Positions 8,519 to 16,582 are shown, counted from the stretch's first letter. The stretch: DNA of 37,905 nt from an uncultured Ruminococcus sp. (GCA_947627445.1 CANQWA010000027.1:1-37905); one strand, 5' to 3'. The notes: generated by a model from the letters alone, not told the origin. Numbers and translations: made by a program.

Positions 8519-9130
8519 TTATGCCTCCCGCTTCCATAAAAAGTCAAAACTGCCGGGAGAGGCTTGGAGGTTGACATCCAAGACATTGGCAAAAATTTTC
8601 AGCTTGCGGTACATACTCTCTTGGTCAGCCGGGAATATGGAATCGTCCAGAAAGAAAGTGATGATTGCCACAATCATTTCTGCACTTTCCTTTGGTGTTT
8701 CCGTGTAGATGGAGCCTTCTGAACAGCCCTCCTGCAAAAGTGCAGTGAGTACTGGGGCAAACTCCTGTACCGCAACGATCTTCATTTTGTTATGGAGACG
8801 GGCATCTTCGTGGAGATGAAGCGACCCAATGAGATTTTTCTGTTTGCCAAAAAACTCTTCCTTGACGACGCTGCGGAACAGCAGCTTGATCTTGTCTATG
8901 GCAGAAGAACCTGTTTGCATCTCGCTGAAAAACTCCAGAATGATTCGTTTATAGCATCGTTCTACAACAGCTTCGATGATCTCCTCTTTGCTTTCAAAAT
9001 AATAGTACACGCTGCCCTTGCCAATCTGGGCTTCTTTTGCGATCATGTTGACAGAGATCTCTCGATTCTGCATCTGGCTCATCAACTGTTCTGCGGCGTC
9101 AAGAATGCGCTCTCTTTTATCATTTTTCAT
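8519..9130 (-). CDS. TetR/AcrR family transcriptional regulator
   Basis: A 203-residue TetR-family repressor. The N-terminal DNA-binding domain covers residues 1-50 (RERILDAAEQLM, then NMIAKEAQIGKGSVYYYFESKEEI, the classic TetR helix-turn-helix ending YYYF). The remainder is an all-helical ligand/dimer domain of unknown specificity. It is divergent from the hydrolase/condensation/ACP/ligase operon. Two palindromes of the form TTCGACC-N3-GGTCGAA in the shared region are its likely operators, so I infer that it controls that operon and perhaps itself. Its own promoter is at 9163-9191. No close neighbour suggests another target. Confidence 0.93.
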   Translation of the reverse strand: MKNDKRERILDAAEQLMSQMQNREISVNMIAKEAQIGKGSVYYYFESKEEIIEAVVERCYKRIILEFFSEMQTGSSAIDKIKLLFRSVVKEEFFGKQKNLIGSLHLHEDARLHNKMKIVAVQEFAPVLTALLQEGCSEGSIYTETPKESAEMIVAIITFFLDDSIFPADQESMYRKLKIFANVLDVNLQASPGSFDFLWKREA

Positions 9131-9162
9131 AGATGGACCTGCCTTTTCACTTGTTTTTTTTC

Positions 9163-9191
9163 ATTATATCACAAACTTTTGGATTTGACAA
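9163..9191 (-). promoter_or_regulatory. Promoter of the TetR-family gene
   Basis: On the minus strand, TTGTCA (9191-9186), a 17-nt spacer and TATAAT (9168-9163). Operator 1 begins 19 nt upstream of this -35 box. Confidence 0.75.
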
Positions 9192-9209
9192 TAGAGTTTG
9201 GCAAAAATA

Positions 9210-9226
9210 CTTGACCGGTGGTCGAA
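9210..9226. promoter_or_regulatory. TetR-type operator 1
   Basis: CTTGACC-GGT-GGTCGAA, an imperfect copy of operator 2. It overlaps the -35 box (TTGACC, 9211-9216) of the plus-strand operon promoter, so a bound repressor would block RNA polymerase. Confidence 0.75.
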
Positions 9227-9239
9227 AATGTGTTAAAAT
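9211..9239 (+). promoter_or_regulatory. Promoter of the hydrolase/condensation/ACP/ligase operon
   Basis: TTGACC (9211-9216), a 17-nt spacer and TAAAAT (9234-9239). The predicted start, near 9246, falls between the two operators. Confidence 0.7.
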
Positions 9240-9252
9240 AAGAATGTTAAAA

Positions 9253-9269
9253 TTCGACCAACGGTCGAA
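9253..9269. promoter_or_regulatory. TetR-type operator 2
   Basis: A perfect 7-3-7 palindrome, TTCGACC-AAC-GGTCGAA, just downstream of the predicted transcription start. Its centre is 43 bp from the centre of operator 1, about four helical turns, so both sites face the same side of the DNA. Confidence 0.8.
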
Positions 9270-9293
9270 AAAACAGAAAGAGAGTGTGGTCAT

Positions 9294-10283
9294 ATGGGTA
9301 AATCAACTGCTGTTATGCTGGCTGCCGGCGGAGCGCTGGCTGCGGGAACTGCTGCTGCACTGGGCGGCGCACAAATTCTGTTCAACCGCACCATTCCACG
9401 TCAGGATGTCCTTCGTGTGGATATGAGCGAAATGGCAGACATGGCGAAATGGGAGGAATACAAGGTTGGTATTTCTAAAAACAAAGAATGGCTGCTGGAG
9501 CAGAAACTGGAAGAGATCACCATTACGGCACGTGACGGTATCCGGTTGCATGCCTATTATCTGCCGGCAGAAACGCCCTCTGACCGGCTTGTCGTGGGAT
9601 TTCATGGATACACCAGCCGGGGACTGAGCGATTTTTGTTCCCATGCGCATTTTTTTCATCAGCAGGGCTTTGACTGTCTGATCCCTGACCACCGTGCTCA
9701 CGGAGAAAGCGAAGGAGAATATGTGGGATTCGGCATTCTGGATCGTTTTGACTGCCGGAAGTGGATCGACTATGTGGAAGAGCGCTTTGCCGGCAAAAAG
9801 CGCATTCTGCTCCACGGCACATCCATGGGCGCTTCTACCATACTGATGGCAGCAGGCGACCCGGGATTTCCATCCTCTGTCAAGGGTATGATCGCAGACT
9901 GTGCCTTTACGTCTCCTTACGATGTGTTCAAGCATATTCTGAAACGGGATTATCATCTGCCGGAATTTCCGGTTTTGAACATCAATACAAGGATCTCCAG
10001 AAAAAAGGCGGGCTATGGCTTTCGGGATTATTCCACACTGACGGCACTGGAACAGTCAGACTGCCCGGTGCTGCTGATTCACGGCACAGAGGATCATTTT
10101 GTTCCCGTCTGGATGAGCAAACAGAATTTCCGGGCTTGCCGCGCCCCCAAGGAACTGGTGCTCATCGAAAATGCCGGTCACGGTGCAAGCTATTATGAGA
10201 ATCCGGCAAAGTATGAAGAAGCGGAAGAACGATTCATCCGGAAATGGATTCCGGAGCATACGGTCAAGGAGGAACTGTCATGA
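9294..10283 (+). CDS. Membrane-anchored alpha/beta hydrolase
   Basis: A 329-residue serine hydrolase of the alpha/beta fold. An alanine/glycine-rich hydrophobic N-terminus (about 5-30) looks like a signal anchor. The catalytic triad is visible: nucleophile S177 in GTSMGAS, D267 in HGTEDHFVP and H296 in ENAGHGASY; the oxyanion region is GFHGYTSRG (102-110). It resembles the BAAT/YqkD-like group of peptidase- or esterase-type hydrolases. It is the first gene of the TetR-controlled operon, and its stop overlaps the next start (ATGA at 10280-10283). In this context it may release, hydrolyse or process the acyl product; that is inference. Confidence 0.88.
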   Translation: MGKSTAVMLAAGGALAAGTAAALGGAQILFNRTIPRQDVLRVDMSEMADMAKWEEYKVGISKNKEWLLEQKLEEITITARDGIRLHAYYLPAETPSDRLVVGFHGYTSRGLSDFCSHAHFFHQQGFDCLIPDHRAHGESEGEYVGFGILDRFDCRKWIDYVEERFAGKKRILLHGTSMGASTILMAAGDPGFPSSVKGMIADCAFTSPYDVFKHILKRDYHLPEFPVLNINTRISRKKAGYGFRDYSTLTALEQSDCPVLLIHGTEDHFVPVWMSKQNFRACRAPKELVLIENAGHGASYYENPAKYEEAEERFIRKWIPEHTVKEELS

Positions 10284-11689
10284 AAGAATTTGTCGTCAAC
10301 GGTGCAGTGATGCAGTGCTATCCGCTGACTGCGGCACAGCGCATCCACCATTATTCCGTCATGCACTGTCCCTGCCACCAGCTTCTGAACATCGGCACAG
10401 GCTTGTATATTCAGCAGGATCTGGATTTCAATCTGCTGAAAGAGGCGATCTATGAGGCGTGCTATCGGATGGAATCCATGCGTCTGCGGTTTTTGCAGGA
10501 TGAGGACGGCACGGTGTATCAGTATATTGTCCCCTTTGAGGAACAGGAAATTCGTCTGGTGGATTTTTCCCACTGGAAAGAAGAGGATGCACACGATGAA
10601 ATGCGCCGGTGGACAGCCATTCCTTTTCCTCGGTTCCATTCCATCATGCACGAGATCGTCATGATTAAGCTGCCGAACGGGTACAATGGTCTGTACATGA
10701 AGGTCAATCATATGACGATGGACTCCAGCTCGATCATCGCCTTTGACCGTGATGTGATCGAGTTGTATTGTGCGAAATGCTACGGCACGGAAATGCCGAA
10801 ACCCATGCAGTCCTATATCCAGGCACTGGAGAAGGATTTAGCCTATGAGGCAGATTCTCCGGCACGGCAGAAGGATTTTCAGTTCTGGACGGAGGAAATT
10901 GAAGCCAGTGAGCCTATGTACACCGATTTTAACGGCATGGGACGGTTGATCACACAGCGGCGAGAAAGCGGCAATCCCAATCTGCGCAGCGCTTATGTGG
11001 TTTCCAAAAGTCCGGAGGCTGCGATCTCGGTATATCAGCTGGAAAAAGAGCCGTCAGACCGGTTGATGCAGTTCTGTACGGAAAATCGTGTGCCTATGGT
11101 TTGCCTGCTGCTCATGGGATTGCGGACGGTGTTGTCCAAGTTCAACGATAACGAAAAGGATGTTTCCATCAAGAGCTGCGTTGCCAGACGTGGGACACTG
11201 CTGGAAAAGAAGTCGGGCGGTACCCGTATCCATTTCTTCCCCTTGCGTACCATTATGGAACCGGAGTTGACTTTTATGGAAGGTCTGCAAAAGATGCAGG
11301 AGGCACAAAACCGGCTGTTCCGTCATGCCAATTATGATCCCATCGAATACACCATGCGCCGAGGACAATACCGGAACTATGCACCGGGTGCCAGCTATGA
11401 GAGCATCAGTCTGACTTATCAGCCGATGACCCTGAAGCAGGATTCTGAGCGGATGCCAGATATTCCCTACAAGAGCTTCTGGTACACCAACGGTGTGGCT
11501 GCACAGCCCTTGTACCTGACGGTAATGCATCGGGTGGAGGACAACGGTCTGAACTTTAACTTTGAATACAAAAAAGATGCGGTAACGCATGAAGAGATGG
11601 AGTATCTGTACTACTATCTCTGCCGTGTGCTGTTCCGTGGAATTGAAAACAAAGACAGAACCATCGGCGAAATTCTGGATATGATCTGA
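10280..11689 (+). CDS. Stand-alone condensation-domain (NRPS C / acyltransferase-like) protein
   Basis: A 469-residue protein of the chloramphenicol acetyltransferase/NRPS condensation superfamily. It begins with the C1-like segment YPLTAAQRIHHYS (14-26). The catalytic HHxxxDG motif appears as N143-H144-MTM-D148-S149: the key second His and the Asp are kept, while the first His and the Gly are replaced. RRGTLLEKKSGG and FFPLR (about 313-333) fit later C motifs. It is not fused to adenylation or carrier domains; those are the next two genes. The start is ATG 10280 with AAGGAGGAA at 10266-10273. Its likely role is to transfer an acyl or aminoacyl group from the ACP to an amine or alcohol. Substrates are unknown. 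Confidence 0.85.
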   Translation: MKEFVVNGAVMQCYPLTAAQRIHHYSVMHCPCHQLLNIGTGLYIQQDLDFNLLKEAIYEACYRMESMRLRFLQDEDGTVYQYIVPFEEQEIRLVDFSHWKEEDAHDEMRRWTAIPFPRFHSIMHEIVMIKLPNGYNGLYMKVNHMTMDSSSIIAFDRDVIELYCAKCYGTEMPKPMQSYIQALEKDLAYEADSPARQKDFQFWTEEIEASEPMYTDFNGMGRLITQRRESGNPNLRSAYVVSKSPEAAISVYQLEKEPSDRLMQFCTENRVPMVCLLLMGLRTVLSKFNDNEKDVSIKSCVARRGTLLEKKSGGTRIHFFPLRTIMEPELTFMEGLQKMQEAQNRLFRHANYDPIEYTMRRGQYRNYAPGASYESISLTYQPMTLKQDSERMPDIPYKSFWYTNGVAAQPLYLTVMHRVEDNGLNFNFEYKKDAVTHEEMEYLYYYLCRVLFRGIENKDRTIGEILDMI

Positions 11690-11699
11690 GGAGGAATTT

Positions 11700-11933
11700 A
11701 TGATGTTAGAGCAGTTGAAAGAAATCATTATGGAGTATGTAGAGGTCGAGGCAGACGATATTACCCTGGAATCTCGTTTTATAGAGGACTTGCAGTTTAA
11801 TTCTTACGACTTTATGAGCTTTTTGGGAGAATTGGAGGAAAAATTTGACGTGATGGTCGATGAAGAAGAAGTCATGAAACTCCAAACTGTAGGTGATGCT
11901 ATCGCATATTTGGAAAAGCTTCAGGGAAAGTGA
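11700..11933 (+). CDS. Acyl/peptidyl carrier protein
   Basis: A 77-residue, acidic, four-helix carrier protein. The phosphopantetheine attachment serine is probably S35 in LQFNSYDFM, where the usual DSL is replaced by NSY. VDEEEVMKLQTVGDAIAYLEK matches helix 3/4 of carrier proteins. GAGGAA precedes the ATG at 11700; a second ATG follows at once (11703). It lies 10 nt after the condensation gene, and its stop overlaps a possible GTG start of the ligase. It is too diverged and wrongly placed to be the fatty-acid synthase AcpP, so a dedicated carrier for this cassette is likely. No phosphopantetheinyl transferase gene is in the window. Confidence 0.88.
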   Translation: MMLEQLKEIIMEYVEVEADDITLESRFIEDLQFNSYDFMSFLGELEEKFDVMVDEEEVMKLQTVGDAIAYLEKLQGK

Positions 11934-11941
11934 GGAACACC

Positions 11942-13498
11942 ATGGAAAAATCTTTGGGTAAAACTTTACAGGATCTGGTGGCAAAAGCGGCAGCATGCTA
12001 CGGAGACAAGCCCTATCTGCGGGAAAAGAGGGGCAAGGAAATTGTGGATACTTCTTTTGCACAGCTATATGAAAACTGTCGGAAGGTGAGCAGCTTTCTG
12101 CTGGAGCATTTCGAGGGTCAGACCATCCATGCTGCGGTGATTGGTCTGACCAGCAGCGCCTACCTGACCGCTTATTTTGGTACAGCAGGCAGCGGCAATG
12201 TGATCGTTCCTCTGGATGCACAGATGAAGGCAGAGGATCTCTGCGATCATCTCCGCCGTTCTGATAGCAAAGTGTTGTTCTATGATAACCGCTATGCACC
12301 CATGCTGGAGGCGGTCAGGGCGGGCTGCCCTCAGGTGACTGTTTTTGTTTCACTGGGAGAATCTGAAGATCCGGCGCAGATGAGCATACCGCATATTCTG
12401 AGAGATTATCAGCCTATCGCTTGGAACCAACTGGATCCGGAATCTGTTGCTGCCATTGTGTATACCTCCGGTACGACAGGACTGAGCAAGGGCGTGATGC
12501 TGTCTCATCGGAATCTCATGGACAATACCATGTGTCAGGATGACGAAAGCTCTACAGAGGATGTGCTGCTGACCGTGCTGCCCATTCACCATGTATACTG
12601 CTTTACCTGTGATATCCTGCTTTCTCTGCGATATGGGGCAACAGTTTGCGTCAATGATTCCATGATGCGCATTCCGCAGAATCTGAAGCTGTTTGAGCCG
12701 ACGATCATTTTGCTTGTGCCCATGATCGCAGAAACGATTTATAAAAAGATCCAGGCGGCTGCGGCAGCAGATCCGTCTGTTCCGGTGCGGGCAATCGCTC
12801 GTGCAGTATTCGGCAGCCGGTTAAAGGGGATTTACAGCGGAGGTGCCTATCTGAATCCTCGTTTGGTACAAGCGTACCGTGAACTGGGCATTCCGATTGC
12901 ACAGGGCTATGGCATGACAGAGTGTTCTCCCAGAATTTCTACAGCACATCTGGAGGATGAAAACATCGGCGATGTGGGTACGATTGTCAACGGCTGTGAA
13001 GTGAAGATTGTGGACGGTGAGATCTGGGCGAAAAGTCCCTCTGTGATGATGGGCTACTATCACAATCCGGAGGCAACTGCCGAGACTCTGACGGAGGACG
13101 GCTGGCTGAGAACCGGCGACCTGGGCTATGTGGATGAGAAGAAACATGTGTTTATCACCGGCAGAAAGAAGAATCTGATCATTCTCAGCAATGGTGAGAA
13201 TGTTTCGCCGGAGGAGTTGGAGAACAAGTTTTCCGGACTGGACTGGCTGGCAGAGGTTCTGATATATGCAGAGGATGGTATGATTACGGCGGAGGTGTTC
13301 CCAAATCCGGAATTTGCGGCAGCATCTGGAGAAGCAGAAGTGGAGCGGCTGTTCCGGGCGCATGTGGCTGAGGTGAACAAGACGGTTTCTACAGCGAAAG
13401 CGATCCGTCGGCTGCGTGTGCGCAGGGAGGAGTTTGATAAGACGACTTCCAAGAAGATCAAGCGTGAGCAGCCGGCCAAGGGCAGAGCGTTGGATTAG
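11942..13498 (+). CDS. AMP-forming acyl ligase (ANL superfamily)
   Basis: A 518-residue adenylate-forming enzyme that activates a carboxylic acid with ATP and passes it to CoA or a carrier thiol. Motifs: YTSGTTGLSKG (174-184, phosphate loop), YGMTECSPR (323-331), TGDLG (391-395), GRKKNLI (407-413) and a C-terminal lysine in KTTSKKIKR. The overall pattern is closest to long-chain acyl-CoA/acyl-ACP ligases rather than amino-acid adenylation domains. I prefer ATG 11942 (GAGGA 5 nt upstream); GTG 11930, overlapping the ACP stop, is also possible. It is the last gene of the TetR-controlled operon and probably loads the ACP encoded just upstream. Its TAG stop is formed by the end of a palindromic repeat. 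Confidence 0.92.
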   Translation: MEKSLGKTLQDLVAKAAACYGDKPYLREKRGKEIVDTSFAQLYENCRKVSSFLLEHFEGQTIHAAVIGLTSSAYLTAYFGTAGSGNVIVPLDAQMKAEDLCDHLRRSDSKVLFYDNRYAPMLEAVRAGCPQVTVFVSLGESEDPAQMSIPHILRDYQPIAWNQLDPESVAAIVYTSGTTGLSKGVMLSHRNLMDNTMCQDDESSTEDVLLTVLPIHHVYCFTCDILLSLRYGATVCVNDSMMRIPQNLKLFEPTIILLVPMIAETIYKKIQAAAAADPSVPVRAIARAVFGSRLKGIYSGGAYLNPRLVQAYRELGIPIAQGYGMTECSPRISTAHLEDENIGDVGTIVNGCEVKIVDGEIWAKSPSVMMGYYHNPEATAETLTEDGWLRTGDLGYVDEKKHVFITGRKKNLIILSNGENVSPEELENKFSGLDWLAEVLIYAEDGMITAEVFPNPEFAAASGEAEVERLFRAHVAEVNKTVSTAKAIRRLRVRREEFDKTTSKKIKREQPAKGRALD

Positions 13499-13661
13499 GG
13501 CGTGTTGACACTAAAATAAAGCGCAGATTTTTGAGCAGAATTTCTGCGCAGACAAAGAGAGAAAACGCAGGCGGGCTGTCGCCCGGCAAGTTTTCTCGAT
13601 GCAGTATGCGTAAAATTCTGCCAAAAAGATGCGTTTTAGGCTTAGTGTCAACACGCCCTAA
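13495..13661. repeat. 167-bp palindromic element with 20-bp terminal inverted repeats (MITE-like)
   Basis: The ends are exact 20-nt complements (13495-13514, starting TTAGGGCGTGTTGACAC, and 13642-13661). The interior carries further pairing (GCGGGCTGTCGCCCGGC, GAGAAAAC/GTTTTCTC) and resembles the interior of the copy at 30745-30890. No coding potential. It starts inside the stop codon of the ligase gene. Confidence 0.8.
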
Positions 13662-13807
13662 GGCAAACCCGCACAAAGATTGTGCAGTGTTGCTGATATG
13701 CGTGTCAGAAATAAGAGCATGTCTGCATGAGAAGTGCGGACATGCTCTCTTGCTGTCAAAAGCAAAAGATAAGGGTAACACCGGACAATCTTTGTGCGGG
13801 TTTGCCT
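13661..13807. repeat. 147-bp palindromic element with 23-bp terminal inverted repeats (MITE-like)
   Basis: Perfect 23-nt ends (13661-13683, starting AGGCAAACCCGCACAAAG, and 13785-13807). The interior holds a 10-bp stem, AGAGCATGTC (13714-13723) with GACATGCTCT (13739-13748). It abuts the previous element. Related ends occur at 1597, 6427 and 18703. The remainder of 13808-13932 holds the maf promoter. Confidence 0.8.
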
Positions 13808-13868
13808 AAGAAAAATTTGCGGCAGCCCAAAAAACAGGATCATTGTCCGCAAAATTTACATGATTCAC

Positions 13869-13897
13869 TTGCTTTTCTCCCAAAAATATGTTATAAT
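13869..13897 (+). promoter_or_regulatory. Promoter of the maf operon
   Basis: TTGCTT (13869-13874), a 17-nt spacer and TATAAT (13892-13897). It probably drives maf, the DUF4317 gene and nth. Confidence 0.75.
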
Positions 13898-13932
13898 ACG
13901 ACTGTCATTATTCCTGAAAGGAAATCAAAACC

Positions 13933-14502
13933 ATGCACCTGATTCTCGCATCCGCTTCCCCCAGACGGCAGGAACTGCTCCGTCTAATCACGAAAAGCTT
14001 CACTGTCTGCCCGGCAGATGTGAACGAAATGATTCCGGCAGATATCCCGGCACAGCAAGCGGCAAGATATCTGGCTGAAATCAAGGCAAAAGCCGTCAGC
14101 AGACAATATCCCGATGATGTGGTGATCGGTTCGGATACCACTGTATTGTTGGATAACACCATTCTGGGAAAGCCGGAAACACCAGAGCGTGCTGTAGAAA
14201 TGCTGCGGCTTTTGTCCGGAAAGACCCATGAGGTCATTACCGGTGTAGCGCTGGTACAGGGAGAACGGTGTGAGAGTTTTCAGACAATCACCCGGGTGAA
14301 ATTTTATGCTCTGACAGAAGAGCAGATCAGGCAGTATACGGCGACAGGAGAGCCTCTGGACAAGGCGGGCGGCTACGGCATCCAGGGCTATGGTGCGCTG
14401 CTGGTAGAATTCCTGGAAGGAGACTACTACGGTGTGGTTGGACTGCCAGTTGCGCCTCTGGCACGAGCCTTAGCTATCTTTCAAGAAAGGAAACAACCAT
14501 GA
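13933..14502 (+). CDS. maf: Maf/HAM1-like nucleotide pyrophosphatase
   Basis: A 189-residue Maf family protein, a house-cleaning nucleoside triphosphate pyrophosphatase (dTTP/UTP or modified nucleotides), also linked to septum formation in Bacillus. The signature N-terminus LILASASPRRQELL, VIGSDTTVLLD (nucleotide/metal site), KTHEVITGVALV and the C-terminal DKAGGYGIQGYG are all present. The start is ATG 13933, with AAAGGAAA upstream. It overlaps the DUF4317 gene by 4 nt (ATGA), so the two are translationally coupled. Confidence 0.94.
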   Translation: MHLILASASPRRQELLRLITKSFTVCPADVNEMIPADIPAQQAARYLAEIKAKAVSRQYPDDVVIGSDTTVLLDNTILGKPETPERAVEMLRLLSGKTHEVITGVALVQGERCESFQTITRVKFYALTEEQIRQYTATGEPLDKAGGYGIQGYGALLVEFLEGDYYGVVGLPVAPLARALAIFQERKQP

Positions 14503-15674
14503 ACAAAAAAGAACTGAATGAGATCCGAAAGAATTTTTCCGAAACCAGTGATCTGTTTGTACTCAATCACGTGGCGGCAGCTTTTGTGGATGCGGAAAAA
14601 AACATTCGCTGTGAAAGCAGCCGTGCGTTTCACAATATTTCTTCAGAGGAAAACGAGTGTATCATGGCGACTCTCCGCCGTGTCCTGACAGGAACACTGG
14701 GAAAGGGTCTGTTGGAATACGAATTTCCGAACGAAGCTTATGAAGAAGGCGGCGGACAGTCGATTCTGTATCAGGCGCTGTCCTGTAAATTACAGGATGA
14801 AAGTGCCGTACATATGCTGATGGAGCAGATTGTCCGGAATCTGGAGTATGTTTCCACATATGCCATTCTGGTGGGACATGGTACCTATACGGTATTTCAA
14901 AAATCCAAAAGCGATGAGATTGACCCCTATCAGAGCCAGGAATATCACTTTCTGGTGGCAGCGATCTGTCCGGTGGATATCCGGGTGGATGGTCTGGTGT
15001 ATAACGAGGATGACAACACCATTGAGCGAAAGACAAAATATGACCGTATTGTGGCAGAGATTCCCACGGATGGTTTCTTATATCCCACTTTTACCGGCAG
15101 AGGACCTGACGTGAATCATGTGTTGTATTCGGCACATAAGCCAAAGGATGTCAATGTCAGCATGGTAGAGGATGTGCTGGGTTGTGTATTTACCCAAACG
15201 GCGCAGGAGCAGAAGGAAACATTTCAGAATATGATGCAGGAGATCGTAGCAGATGAACTGAATTACAGCGTGATCACCAGTGTCAATGACAAGCTTCGGG
15301 ATATTGCCGCAGAATACGCCAACGAGCCGGAATTGCCGGTGGTGGATGATATCCATGTCCGAGATATTCTGCTGGATTCCGGCGTCAGCCAGGAGCGTGC
15401 CGAGGAAATGCAGATGGCATACCGGGATGCCACAAAGGACAAGCCGATCACGGTGAATAATCTGGTGGAAAACAAAACCACCATTTCCATGGATGGCATT
15501 ACCATTTCCATTGGAAAGGATGCCACGGACAAGGTGCGGACCCGGTGTGTGGATGGCAGACGATATCTGCTGATCGATTTGGATGATCCGGCTGTGGAGA
15601 TTAACGGTCTGACGGCTCATGTGACGGCAGAGATCGAACAGTCGGATGACGATGACTCGGAGAACCAGTTCTAA
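14499..15674 (+). CDS. DUF4317 domain-containing protein
   Basis: A 391-residue soluble protein that matches the DUF4317 family, common in gut Clostridia and of unknown function. Recognisable features are the N-terminus MNKKELNEIRKNFS, the motif VGHGTYTVFQKSK (about 125-137) and FTGRGPDVNHVLYSAHKPKD (about 198-217). There is no signal peptide and no membrane segment. It lies in an operon with maf (4-nt overlap) and nth (20-nt gap). The tail (SDDDDSENQ) is acidic. Context hints at genome or nucleotide maintenance, but nothing in the sequence proves it. Confidence 0.82.
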   Translation: MNKKELNEIRKNFSETSDLFVLNHVAAAFVDAEKNIRCESSRAFHNISSEENECIMATLRRVLTGTLGKGLLEYEFPNEAYEEGGGQSILYQALSCKLQDESAVHMLMEQIVRNLEYVSTYAILVGHGTYTVFQKSKSDEIDPYQSQEYHFLVAAICPVDIRVDGLVYNEDDNTIERKTKYDRIVAEIPTDGFLYPTFTGRGPDVNHVLYSAHKPKDVNVSMVEDVLGCVFTQTAQEQKETFQNMMQEIVADELNYSVITSVNDKLRDIAAEYANEPELPVVDDIHVRDILLDSGVSQERAEEMQMAYRDATKDKPITVNNLVENKTTISMDGITISIGKDATDKVRTRCVDGRRYLLIDLDDPAVEINGLTAHVTAEIEQSDDDDSENQF

Positions 15675-15694
15675 ATTAAAGGAGCGTATGCGCT

Positions 15695-16324
15695 GTGACA
15701 AAAAAAGAACGTGCTTTGCGTGCTTGTCAGATTCTGGAAGAAGTCTATCCGGAGGCTCTCTGCGCCCTGCATTATGAAAAGCCCTATGAGTTGCTGATTG
15801 CAGTGAGACTTTCTGCCCAATGTACAGACGCCCGGGTGAATCTGGTAACGCCGGGATTGTTTGAGAGATACCCTACGCTGGAGGCATTTGCTGAAGCGAA
15901 TATTGAGGAACTGGAAGAAATTGTCAAGCCCTGCGGCTTTTATCATATGAAAGCGAAGAGTATCAAGGAAATGGCAGGGCAGCTTTTGCTGGAACATGGC
16001 GGGGAAGTGCCGGATACCATGGAGGAGCTGCTGAAGCTGTCCGGTGTGGGAAGAAAGACGGCGAATCTCATTTTAGGGGATATTTATGGAAAACCTGCCA
16101 TTGTGACAGATACCCATTTTATCCGGATCACGGGGAGATTGGGGCTGACGAAAAGTAAGATGCCGGAACAGGTGGAACGGGATTTGAGAACACTGATCCC
16201 ACCGGACAGATCATCCGATTTCTGCCATCGTATCGTATGGTTCGGACGGGATACCTGCCGTGCCAGAAAGCCGCAGTGCGCCGGGTGTCCCATGATGGAG
16301 ATTTGTCCGAGCTGTTCTGCATGA
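15695..16324 (+). CDS. nth: Endonuclease III (DNA glycosylase/AP lyase)
   Basis: A 209-residue base-excision repair enzyme that removes oxidised pyrimidines and nicks abasic sites. The helix-hairpin-helix LSGVGRKTANLILG (about 113-126) contains the catalytic lysine (GRKTA), and the catalytic aspartate lies in VTDTHFIR. The [4Fe-4S] ligands are intact, with spacing C-x6-C-x2-C-x5-C at the C-terminus. The start is GTG 15695, 10 nt after a GGAG site; the nearby ATG at 15688 is in the wrong frame. It is the third gene of the maf operon. Confidence 0.95.
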   Translation: MTKKERALRACQILEEVYPEALCALHYEKPYELLIAVRLSAQCTDARVNLVTPGLFERYPTLEAFAEANIEELEEIVKPCGFYHMKAKSIKEMAGQLLLEHGGEVPDTMEELLKLSGVGRKTANLILGDIYGKPAIVTDTHFIRITGRLGLTKSKMPEQVERDLRTLIPPDRSSDFCHRIVWFGRDTCRARKPQCAGCPMMEICPSCSA

Positions 16325-16368
16325 TTTTTTGGAACTGGCTTTCAGTCGCTGCCATGTTTGCAAAATGC

Positions 16369-16397
16369 TTGCAATTCCCGAAAAAATATGCTAAAAT
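16369..16397 (+). promoter_or_regulatory. Promoter of the cyclophilin transcript
   Basis: TTGCAA (16369-16374), a 17-nt spacer and TAAAAT (16392-16397) with an extended -10 TGC. The predicted start, 16403-16404, coincides with the first base of a long closing stem. Confidence 0.75.
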
Positions 16398-16402
16398 AGA
16401 AT

Positions 16403-16533
16403 AGACCTCCGGCGGAAACTGGAAAAGCGGCAATCGGCAAAGCCGATTGGTGCCTGCGCAGCAGGCGTTCCTCCCCAATGCGATGTTCTATCAGATTTTG
16501 GAGGAGCAGGATCAAAAGTTTTCCGGGAGGTCT
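16403..16533 (+). ncRNA. Candidate structured RNA or leader with four helices
   Basis: The 5' strand AGACCTCCGG (16403-16412) pairs with 16523-16533 (one bulge), closing a multibranch fold. Inside are CAATCGGC/GCCGATTG with an AAA loop (16431-16449), GCCTGC/GCAGGC (16452-16466) and TCCTCC/GGAGGA (16469-16505). The closing stem starts at the predicted transcription start. It lies 50 nt before the cyclophilin gene. I do not match it to a known riboswitch; a free-standing small RNA is equally possible. Confidence 0.5.
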
Positions 16534-16582
16534 GTTATCATCTGCTTGCAGCAGAAATTTGAAACAGGAGTGGTTGATCACG

